From Comamonadaceae bacterium (GTDB lineage: Bacteria > Pseudomonadota > Gammaproteobacteria > Burkholderiales > Burkholderiaceae): 7,213 nt of DNA. The stretch spans positions 1 through 7,213 of the forward strand of contig CANNNB010000118.1 of the NCBI GenBank assembly GCA_947505995.1, in the 5' to 3' direction. Below, piece by piece: positions 1-6,641 of the stretch; position 1 is the stretch's first letter; every line of letters starts with the position of its first letter. The notes beneath the pieces are model-generated. The model was not told where the DNA came from and searched no databases. It saw only the letters and a list, made by a program, of their open reading frames with translations. The translations under genes and the position numbers were made by a program.

Positions 1-2217
1 ACACAAGAAGAAAGCCCCAAAGCTCGCAGTGCCGTGAATCGCGCGTATTTGGACAAGTTAAACCCTTCCGCCAACGCTTTTCAAGCCATTGACTTACTGC
101 CAGGCGTCAACACTTTCAGCTCAGATGCAACAGGCTTATTTGGTGGTGGTATTCGTGTTCGCGGTTTTGCTGGCGACCAAATGGGCCTGACCATCAATGG
201 TGCCCCAGTGAATGACTCAGGTAACTTTGCTGTTTACCCACAAGAGTACACAGACTCTGAAAACCTGTGCGAAGTTTTTGTAACACAAGGCTCTACAGAC
301 ACAGATGCACCTCACGTTGGCGCTTCGGGTGGCAACTTGGGAATGGTCACTTGCGCGCCTAAAGACAAATTTGGTATGCGTTTGGCGATGTCAGCGGGAC
401 AACTGAATTACCAACGCGCTTTCGCTCGAATTGATACCGGCAAGTTTGGCCCTAGCAATGCCAAAGCGTTTGTCTCTTACTCTAAAACGACTGCCAATAA
501 ATTCAAAGGTCCAGGCGGAGCTGACCGTGAGCACATCGATTTGGCAGCTGAAATGCGTCCCAATGCTGACGTTTTTCTGAGTGCAAGTGTTTTGTATAAC
601 AATGCGATCAACAACAATATTCGCACTTTGAACAATTCTCAAATTGCTCTCAGCGGCCGTAATTTTGACTTTAGCAGCGTCGCACCTCAGCATCTGACAC
701 CCGTGGCTGGCACTGCCCAAGCAGAATCTTCACCGGCAGATGGCTTCTATAAATTCAACATCAATCCATTCCGAAATTATTTGTTCACCAGCAAGGCAGA
801 GTTCAAAGTGAACAAAGACCTGACAGTCAGTGCCGAGCCATACTTCTGGTATGGCTACGGTACCGGCGGTGGCCAATTGCAGTTGTTGACTGAAGGCGGC
901 ACAGGCACAATGGCCACGCGCGTGAGAGATGTCAATGGTGATGGTGACACATTGGACAAAGTTTTGACTTATGGCAGCTCTGTGACCGAGACTAACCGTC
1001 CTGGTGTCACTTTCAAGGCCAACTACCGCATACAAAATCACAACATCAACTTAGGCTACTGGACAGAGCGCGCAGTTCACCGCCAAACGGGTCCCCGTGT
1101 GACATTTGACAATGCTGGCAATCCTTCCAACTTGTGGCTTGACCAGCCTTCAGCCTACTTATTGCGTGGCGATGGACTTGCCTACCAAGCACGTGATTGG
1201 AAGACAATCAGCACTGGCACTTCTTTCTTTGCACAAGATAGCATTTCTTTGATGCAAGACAAAATGTCCTTGCAAGTGGGCATTCGCAACTCTGAGATCG
1301 AGCGTGATTTCACGAACTATGCCAACGCAGGCACATTCGGTGTTGGACGTGCAGACTTGGATTATCAAATCAAGCGCACATACAGCAAAGTGTTGCCAAG
1401 CTTTGGCGCCAAGTACAACTTAGATGCTGAAAAATCTGTTTACTTCAACGTTGCAGAAAATTTCCGCGCACCTTCTAACTTTGTTCTTTCCAACTTGCTA
1501 ACAGGTGGTACTGTTGTCAATGGCACTCTGACTGGTGCAACATTGCGCAACCCTGTAGTGGGTATTGAAACATCGACCAACTTTGATCTTGGCTATCGTT
1601 TGCAAAACAAGGACACCACCTTCTCAGGATCTGTGTTCTTGGTGAACTTCAAGGACCGTATTGCATCTGCTTGGGATCCAGTCAGCGCAACTTCGCTTGA
1701 CTTCAACGTAGGCAATGTGACCATGAAAGGTGCTGAAGTTGAATTGGGTCAGAAGCTAAATCAGCACTTCGCTGTTTATGGTTCATTGACCTACACAGAA
1801 AGCTTGATGAAACAAGACTTGAAAGTTAGCACCACAGTGAGCGAACCCACTACTGGCAAACAAATGCCCGATACACCCAAAATCATGGCAGCCTTGGCTT
1901 TAAGCTACAAAAATGGCCCCTTGTTTGGTCAACTCACAGCCAAGCACACTGGCAAAGCATTCTCCACATTGCTCAATGATCAATCAATGGGAGCCTATGC
2001 CTTGTGGAACTTAACTGTTGGCTACAAGTTACCTGAAACAGCATTCTTCAAGTCTCCTGAAGTTCGCTTCAACGTGGACAACTTGACCAACGCTGAGTAC
2101 AAGCGCATCAGTTCACCCAGTGGCTCTAGCTTCACGACACGCGCATCGGCTTCAGGTCCAAGCTACAACATTGGCGCACCTCGCTTCACCAGCGTAACCC
2201 TGCGCTCAGACTTCTAA
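1..2217 (+). CDS. TonB-dependent outer-membrane receptor, 5'-truncated by window edge
   Basis: The frame is open from base 1, so the gene begins upstream; the GTG at 34 is internal, because plug-like sequence surrounds it. About 738 residues are visible. Counting base 1 as codon 1, codons ~15-125 form most of the plug domain: LLPGV, the IRVRGF segment, an INGAPVNDSGN stretch, and the EVFVTQG...GASGGNLGMVT hairpin typical of receptor plugs. The rest is a beta-barrel of alternating aromatic strands, ending in the usual C-terminal Phe (TLRSDF). Signal peptide and TonB box must lie upstream. The role is energy-dependent uptake of a scarce ligand across the outer membrane; the substrate cannot be read from the sequence. 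Being first in a run with an ExbB-like protein and a TRAP/TPAT transporter suggests it feeds that transporter. Oddities are two cysteines, both in the plug, and a DVNGDGDTLD acidic motif in the barrel. Family assignment is very secure; the specific subfamily is not known to me. Confidence 0.95.
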   Translation, partial: TQEESPKARSAVNRAYLDKLNPSANAFQAIDLLPGVNTFSSDATGLFGGGIRVRGFAGDQMGLTINGAPVNDSGNFAVYPQEYTDSENLCEVFVTQGSTDTDAPHVGASGGNLGMVTCAPKDKFGMRLAMSAGQLNYQRAFARIDTGKFGPSNAKAFVSYSKTTANKFKGPGGADREHIDLAAEMRPNADVFLSASVLYNNAINNNIRTLNNSQIALSGRNFDFSSVAPQHLTPVAGTAQAESSPADGFYKFNINPFRNYLFTSKAEFKVNKDLTVSAEPYFWYGYGTGGGQLQLLTEGGTGTMATRVRDVNGDGDTLDKVLTYGSSVTETNRPGVTFKANYRIQNHNINLGYWTERAVHRQTGPRVTFDNAGNPSNLWLDQPSAYLLRGDGLAYQARDWKTISTGTSFFAQDSISLMQDKMSLQVGIRNSEIERDFTNYANAGTFGVGRADLDYQIKRTYSKVLPSFGAKYNLDAEKSVYFNVAENFRAPSNFVLSNLLTGGTVVNGTLTGATLRNPVVGIETSTNFDLGYRLQNKDTTFSGSVFLVNFKDRIASAWDPVSATSLDFNVGNVTMKGAEVELGQKLNQHFAVYGSLTYTESLMKQDLKVSTTVSEPTTGKQMPDTPKIMAALALSYKNGPLFGQLTAKHTGKAFSTLLNDQSMGAYALWNLTVGYKLPETAFFKSPEVRFNVDNLTNAEYKRISSPSGSSFTTRASASGPSYNIGAPRFTSVTLRSDF

Positions 2218-2227
2218 GGCTCCAAGC

Positions 2228-2800
2228 ATGATGCTTTTATTGCACGATGCGTCGCTGTATCTGTTGTACGTTGCCTTAGGGCTGGCTGTTTTCTTGGCCA
2301 TCGAACGAACTATTTTTTACACGCACGCCAGTGGGCAAATCAAAAGCCTTCTCAATGCATTGAAAACCAAGTCCCCATTGCCTACATTTAAAGAAGGTGA
2401 TGTGGGCGAGGTGGTCACACATGCCTTTGCCAATGGCCTTCATCCCACAGCCTCCCAAAAGCTGTCGGATGATGTGGCTGAGCAAGCCTTTATACGGGTA
2501 CAGCATCAATTGAACCAACACCTTTGGGTATTGGACACCATTGTGACTGCCGCACCTTTATTGGGCTTGCTTGGAACCATTCTGGGCATCTTTGACACAT
2601 TCACCGCATTGGCCAGGTCCGGCATTTCAGACCCACAAGGTGTGAGTGCAGGCATTGGAACGGCTTTGCTGGCAACTGCCATTGGCATTGGTACAGCATT
2701 AATTTGCCTCATTGTTTACAACGCCTTCCTTGCTAAGGTAGAGCGACTTGGGGATCAAACAAAATTGGCATTGCTTCAAATGTCCAATCAAAACACTTGA
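2228..2800 (+). CDS. MotA/TolQ/ExbB-family proton channel protein (ExbB-like)
   Basis: Inner-membrane protein of 190 residues, expected to form the ion channel that energises the TonB-dependent receptor encoded 10 bases upstream. Three membrane segments are visible: ~9-29, ~102-126 (VTAAPLLGLLGTILGIF) and ~141-168 (GIGTALLATAIGIGTALICLIVYN). Segments 2 and 3 are the ExbB/TolQ hallmark, with a ~70-residue cytoplasmic loop between 1 and 2. It is shorter than E. coli ExbB (244 residues), mainly in the C-terminal tail and loop. From memory of the family alignment, the E. coli ExbB residues Thr148, Glu176 and Thr181 correspond here to Ala108, Thr145 and Thr150, so the membrane Glu is missing. Two ATG codons are adjacent (2228, 2231); either could start the protein, with AAGG at 2216-2219 as the likely ribosome-binding site. 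No ExbD or TonB partner follows. TolQ function is less likely given the receptor neighbour. Confidence 0.9.
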   Translation: MMLLLHDASLYLLYVALGLAVFLAIERTIFYTHASGQIKSLLNALKTKSPLPTFKEGDVGEVVTHAFANGLHPTASQKLSDDVAEQAFIRVQHQLNQHLWVLDTIVTAAPLLGLLGTILGIFDTFTALARSGISDPQGVSAGIGTALLATAIGIGTALICLIVYNAFLAKVERLGDQTKLALLQMSNQNT

Positions 2801-2823
2801 TGAGTCCTAAGGTGCCAGCTTGA
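2800..2823 (+). other. Seven-codon micro-ORF bridging the exbB-like and tatT-like genes
   Basis: ATG at 2800 overlaps the upstream TGA stop (TGATG), and the frame reads MSPKVPA before TGA at 2821-2823, which overlaps the downstream TTG start at 2820 (TTGA). It contains the downstream ribosome-binding site. It may be chance, or a device that passes terminating ribosomes on to the next gene. After its stop the frame closes again within a few codons, so it is not the head of a frameshifted ExbD. Confidence 0.2.
2808..2814 (+). promoter_or_regulatory. Ribosome-binding site that fixes a TTG start
   Basis: TAAGGTG lies 5 bases ahead of TTG at 2820 (7 from the end of AAGG). No in-frame ATG lies near, and the TTG start gives a complete lipoprotein signal peptide, so this site decides the start of the tatT-like gene. 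Confidence 0.6.
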
Positions 2824-3713
2824 TCAATCAAATAATCGGCTTGTTCAAGGTTTTTTTAACTGGCACCTTGTGTCTTGCTTTACTGACTGGGTGTTCAATA
2901 CAGCAGCAACTTCTTCATCGCGCAGGTGATTTGCTGTCTGTAGAAACCAGCTCAACAGACGATGACTTAGAGTTGTTGATGCACGCAAGTGCATACCAAT
3001 TGAAACTGTCAGAGTCTTTGTTGGAAGAGATTCCTGATCACTTAAAACTCGCAGAATCTGTGACGCGAGGCTATACACAGTATGCATTCGTCTTTTTGAT
3101 GGACGAAGCTGACCGCGTTGAATCTGAAAGCATTCAAAGAGCAAGCGTTCTGAGAGCCCGTGCTGCCAAAATGCTGACACGAGCGAAATCAGTGGGTCTT
3201 AAAAGCTTGTACCGAAAGTACCCAGATCTGAAAGATCATTTACAAGAAAAAATGGCCAAGAAGCCCATCAAGATTTCCAGGCAAGATGTAGGCTTGGTCT
3301 ATTGGTCTATGGCGGCCTGGGCAGGTGCTATTTCCTTGTCTAAAGACTCACCCGATGTGGTTGCAGACTTGCCAGAGGTATTGCGCTTGGCAGAGTTAGC
3401 ATGGCAATCACATCCCGAATTCGATCATGGTGCATTGGCCAGCATGATGGGCACCTTGGAACTTTCTAAGCCTGGTGGCAGACCTGATACTGCTGAAAAA
3501 TATTTCAATCTTGGCATTGAATGGCGAGGCACCCAAGTATCACCATTGATTTCAAAAGCCGAAAACTGGGCGGTCACAACTCAAAACAAAGAAGCCTTTA
3601 CGGTTCTTCTCAATCAAGCCATAGAGTTGGCACGCCCTCACAATGATTTAACTAACATGGTCATGCGGCGAAGAGCTCAATGGTTGCTCGACAGCGCAGA
3701 CAACCTCTTCTAA
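2820..3713 (+). CDS. TatT-type TRAP-associated TPR-like lipoprotein (TPAT T component)
   Basis: Periplasmic lipoprotein of 297 residues from a TTG start. The N-terminus is a lipoprotein signal: a short Lys-containing n-region, a hydrophobic core, and lipobox LLTGC with the lipidated Cys at 25. Ser follows the Cys, which by the Lol rule predicts the outer membrane. The mature part is all-helical in character and resembles the TAtT family: LYRKYPDL at ~130-137, DVGLVYWSMAAWAGAIS at ~156-172, an AELAWQSHPEFDHGAL helix pair at ~191-206, GGRPDTAEKYFNLGIE at ~219-234, and the closing MRRRAQWLL...LF. In Treponema pallidum the counterpart Tp0956 binds the P component, forming a trimeric TPR-like scaffold with a pore (established for that protein). 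Here the P gene follows 14 bases downstream, supporting the same partnership. The likely role is to hold or channel ligand between the outer-membrane receptor and the P protein. Family assignment is strong; the detailed role is inference. Confidence 0.88.
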   Translation: MINQIIGLFKVFLTGTLCLALLTGCSIQQQLLHRAGDLLSVETSSTDDDLELLMHASAYQLKLSESLLEEIPDHLKLAESVTRGYTQYAFVFLMDEADRVESESIQRASVLRARAAKMLTRAKSVGLKSLYRKYPDLKDHLQEKMAKKPIKISRQDVGLVYWSMAAWAGAISLSKDSPDVVADLPEVLRLAELAWQSHPEFDHGALASMMGTLELSKPGGRPDTAEKYFNLGIEWRGTQVSPLISKAENWAVTTQNKEAFTVLLNQAIELARPHNDLTNMVMRRRAQWLLDSADNLF

Positions 3714-3727
3714 TTTCAAACTTCAAA

Positions 3728-4759
3728 ATGTACGCTATCCACTTTCGAAGATCAGTCGCTCAACTCTTTGCTACCTTGGTCTTGTCAACTGCATTTCCTC
3801 TTTTATCTCATGCCGCCGATCCTCAATTGAAAATTGGCTCATTGGTACCTAAAAATTCGATGTACCACAGACAACTGATGGAAGTGGGCGAAGCTTGGAA
3901 AAAGAGCCAATCTGGATCACCCCGCTTCAATGTTTTCACCGATGGCAGCCAAGGTGGTGAAGCAGAAATGGTAAGGCGCATGCGCATTGGTCAACTGCAA
4001 GCGGCTTTGCTGTCGGTTGTAGGTTTGCGGGAAATTGAGCCATCAATCGCTGCACTTCAAAACTTGCCATTGGCATTTCGCTCATGGGAAGAATTGGACT
4101 ATGTGCGCGAGAAGATGCGACCGGGCATGGAAAAAAAGTTTCTAGACAAGGGCTATGTGGTCTTGGCTTGGGGAGATGCAGGTTGGGTCCGCTTCTTTTC
4201 CAAACAAGCGGCTTTCAGTCCAGATGATTATAAAAAAATGAAATTTTTTGCTTGGGGCGCAGAAGCAGAGCAACAAGAGATCATGAAGAGCATGGGCTAC
4301 ACACCTGTACCGCTCGAACCTACCGATATTTTGCCGTCGATTCAAACCGGCATGATCAATGTAGTACCTTCAACGCCCTACTTCGCCTTGGCTACGCAAA
4401 TCTACAACACTGCGCCCAATATGTTGGAAATCAATTGGGCGCCCATTGTGGGTGCATTTGTGATTTCTAAAAAATCATTCGATGACATGTCGCCAGAAAC
4501 GCAAGCCGTTTTAAGAGCTTCTGCCGATAAGGCGGGCAGCGTCATTCGCAATCAAGCACGCAAGGAAGTCGAAGAAGCTGTAGACGCCATGAAGAAGCGA
4601 GGGCTGCAAGTCAACAAGCCGAATGCAGAACAAATGAAAGAATGGCGCGCATTGAGTGAAACCCTTTACCCCCGAATCAGAGGCAAAATGGTACCGGCTG
4701 ATACATTCGATGAAGTTTTTTCACACCTCAAGACTTATCGCGCTTTAAAAGCTCCATGA
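3728..4759 (+). CDS. TRAP transporter solute-binding protein, DctP/TatP type
   Basis: Periplasmic binding protein of 343 residues from the ATG at 3728. That start gives a normal Sec signal: n-region with RR, hydrophobic core ~9-26, and a likely cut after SHA at 29. The frame stays open upstream to an ATG at 3680 inside the preceding gene, which would add 16 unlikely residues. Neither start has a clear ribosome-binding site, so coupling to the upstream gene is plausible. DctP signatures include LKIGSLVPKNSMYHRQ (~34-49), FTDGSQGGEAEMVRRMRIGQLQ (~70-91), GWVRFFSKQAAFSPDDYKKMKFF (~152-174), ILPSIQTGMINVVPSTPYFAL (~201-221) and W-x-P-I-V-G-A (~237-243). Length is normal for the family. The 'K-I-R-V' motif supplying the substrate Arg in classical DctP/SiaP proteins reads KFFA here, with Phe174 at the Arg position, as expected of TPAT-type P proteins with a non-carboxylate ligand. 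It delivers ligand to the Q-M permease encoded with a 4-base overlap. Confidence 0.92.
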   Translation: MYAIHFRRSVAQLFATLVLSTAFPLLSHAADPQLKIGSLVPKNSMYHRQLMEVGEAWKKSQSGSPRFNVFTDGSQGGEAEMVRRMRIGQLQAALLSVVGLREIEPSIAALQNLPLAFRSWEELDYVREKMRPGMEKKFLDKGYVVLAWGDAGWVRFFSKQAAFSPDDYKKMKFFAWGAEAEQQEIMKSMGYTPVPLEPTDILPSIQTGMINVVPSTPYFALATQIYNTAPNMLEINWAPIVGAFVISKKSFDDMSPETQAVLRASADKAGSVIRNQARKEVEEAVDAMKKRGLQVNKPNAEQMKEWRALSETLYPRIRGKMVPADTFDEVFSHLKTYRALKAP

Positions 4760-6603
4760 TCACAACTTTACGCGGTAAGAATCTCTTTCAAAACTGGGAT
4801 GCCAGTGTTGCTGCACTCGCCCTTTTAGGGATGGTTTTGATACCCGTCATTGAAGTTTTGCTGCGGCCCATTCAAGGCAGTGGTATCGACAATGCACCAG
4901 TTTTGGTTCAACACTTGGGTCTGCTTTTTTCGTTGGCAGGTGCGGTTTATGCCGAAAGAACCGGCCACCTCACCAGCCTTGGCGCTTTATGGCGAGAAAT
5001 TGAAAACCCGTTGGCCCAAAAACTGGCAAGAGCTTGGGTTTTTTTAGGTTCCACTTTAATCTGCGGCGTTTTGGCAAAAGCCAGTTATGAATTGGTCATG
5101 ACTGAGGTTGGCACACAAAACACCATCGCCTACGGCTTACCAACTTGGCTCTTTTTGTCTGCCCTGCCCTTAGGTTTTGGCATTCTGGGTCTCAAATTTG
5201 GCCAAAAATGGAACGATCATTCGATCATTCAATGGGCAGGAACCCTTTTTGTCCTTGGCGTGTCTTGGCAGGCCAGTCAATGGCTGACTTCGTTGGCAAT
5301 ACCAACACTTTGGCTGAGTTTGTTGTTGTTCGTTTTTCTCGCTTTAGGCGGCCCTGTATTTTTGGTTTTGGGAGGATTGTCTTGGATTTTGTTTTCATCA
5401 GAAAATATTCCCATGGCCTCTCTGGCTTTGTCTCATTACCAAATTACGGTCAATCCAAGTTTGCCGGCTCTTCCCCTTTTTACGCTGGCTGGTCTCATAT
5501 TTGCCAACACGCAAGCTGCGCTCAGACTCAGTCAATTGTTTAGCAGTCTCTTTGGTTCTGGGCAAAGGGGAAGTGTCCTAGCGGTTGCTTGTCTGTGCAG
5601 TTGTTTCACAGCATTAACCGGCGGAAGCGGCGTCACGATTCTGGCTTTGGGTGGATTGATGTTGCCACTTCTGCTTAAAGTAGGCTATCCAGAATCAAAA
5701 GGTATTGGCTTGATTACCAGCGCTAGCTCTTTGGGTGTTTTGTTAGCGCCATCGGTACCCCTCATCATGTACGCCATCATGGCGCGGGTACCTATTAACA
5801 CCATGTTTGTAGCTGGACTTATACCGGCTGCTCTGATGGTTTTATCGCTTTTGATTTTTGGCGGTTTTTTGAGAACAAATCAAACTCCAAATAACGCTAT
5901 CGATTTTTCAAATAATGCATCGTCAGCTGCTGCTGTTTCATTGAAAGATGCTGCATGGTCTGCAAAATGGGAAATAGTAGCCCCTTTGATAGCCATTGGT
6001 ACCTTGATTTCAGGCATTGCAACACCGACTGAGGGGGCGGCAATCACAGTAGCCTATGCTTTGATCACACAAGGCTTCATTCATCGAGAACTGAATTTCT
6101 CAACACTCCAACATTGCCTGTATCAGTCAGCACAAATTATTGGCGGCATTTTGCTCATTATGGGTATGGCGCTTGGCCTCACCAACTATCTAATAGACGT
6201 TGGCATTCCAGACCTGGCATCAGATTGGGTGCAAGGCATAACGACCAACCCCTATGTGTTCCTGCTGGCACTGAATGTATTTCTATTCTTTGCAGGAGCA
6301 TTGATGGAAATCTATGCCGCCATCATTGTGCTGGTTCCTTTACTGCTGCCTCTTGCAATCAGCTATGGCATTGATCCAATCCATTTTGGTATTATTTTCC
6401 TCGCCAATTTGGAAATGGGATTCTTGTGCCCTCCTGCGGGCATGAATATTTATTTTGCAAGCGCCGTGTTCAAAAAGTCATTGAAAGAGGTTATTCGATC
6501 TGTATTGCCTGCTCTGCTGGCAATATTCATTGGCACGGTCATTCTGTCTTGGTTTCCATTTTTTGTAATGACATTGCCGCAATGGCTGAAATTGACATCG
6601 TGA
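4756..6603 (+). CDS. Fused TRAP permease, DctQ-DctM (small plus large subunits)
   Basis: Inner-membrane protein of 615 residues that uses an ion gradient, normally Na+, to import ligand handed over by the P protein. The start ATG overlaps the P stop (ATGA), so translation is probably coupled. Residues ~1-150 are the Q part: membrane segments near 18-37, 50-68, 94-114 and 127-147, with HLGLLFSLAGAVYAERTGHL typical of small subunits. A further segment near 160-176 probably joins the two halves. From ~182 on is the M part, with LGGPVFLVLGG, GGSGVTILALGGLMLPLLLKVGYP (~289-312), LAPSVPLIMYAIMARVPINTMFVAG (~330-354), ATPTEGAAI (~422-430) and CPPAGMNIYFAS (~558-569), all large-subunit signatures including the paired ion- and substrate-site hairpins. 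The TatQ-M of T. pallidum (Tp0958) is likewise fused. The cluster CLCSC at 279-283 before the GGSG hairpin is unusual. The fused reading is uninterrupted. Confidence 0.93.
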   Translation: MITTLRGKNLFQNWDASVAALALLGMVLIPVIEVLLRPIQGSGIDNAPVLVQHLGLLFSLAGAVYAERTGHLTSLGALWREIENPLAQKLARAWVFLGSTLICGVLAKASYELVMTEVGTQNTIAYGLPTWLFLSALPLGFGILGLKFGQKWNDHSIIQWAGTLFVLGVSWQASQWLTSLAIPTLWLSLLLFVFLALGGPVFLVLGGLSWILFSSENIPMASLALSHYQITVNPSLPALPLFTLAGLIFANTQAALRLSQLFSSLFGSGQRGSVLAVACLCSCFTALTGGSGVTILALGGLMLPLLLKVGYPESKGIGLITSASSLGVLLAPSVPLIMYAIMARVPINTMFVAGLIPAALMVLSLLIFGGFLRTNQTPNNAIDFSNNASSAAAVSLKDAAWSAKWEIVAPLIAIGTLISGIATPTEGAAITVAYALITQGFIHRELNFSTLQHCLYQSAQIIGGILLIMGMALGLTNYLIDVGIPDLASDWVQGITTNPYVFLLALNVFLFFAGALMEIYAAIIVLVPLLLPLAISYGIDPIHFGIIFLANLEMGFLCPPAGMNIYFASAVFKKSLKEVIRSVLPALLAIFIGTVILSWFPFFVMTLPQWLKLTS

Positions 6604-6641
6604 CGCAATTCGCGAGCTGCACCGCAGATTCCTAGAGAGCT

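Noticed and set aside
34..36. GTG at base 34 as the receptor start.
   Set aside because: The frame is open to base 1, the protein from here would lack a signal peptide and TonB box, and no ribosome-binding site fits; the gene is cut by the window edge.
391..1368. Several open minus-strand frames of about 70-110 codons inside the receptor gene.
   Set aside because: They are antisense to a clearly coding receptor frame, show no recognisable domain, and have compositions expected of shadow frames.
4231..4249. A7 run followed by a T6 run in the P gene, considered as a slippage or frameshift site.
   Set aside because: The P frame continues with conserved family motifs on both sides, and neither shifted frame yields a recognisable protein; the runs simply encode Lys and Phe codons.
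5214..5229. Tandem 8-base direct repeat CGATCATT x2 inside the permease gene.
   Set aside because: Two short copies within coding sequence in the Q-M linker; no sign of further copies or of a mobile element.
5145..5543. A 132-codon plus-strand frame inside the Q-M permease gene.
   Set aside because: It overlaps conserved permease sequence in another frame and has the irregular Trp/Cys/Arg-rich composition of an out-of-frame reading of membrane protein codons.
6604..6641. Spacer between the convergent genes, searched for a bidirectional terminator.
   Set aside because: Only a weak CTGC-ACC-GCAG hairpin is visible, without a following T-run on either strand, so I do not call a terminator.
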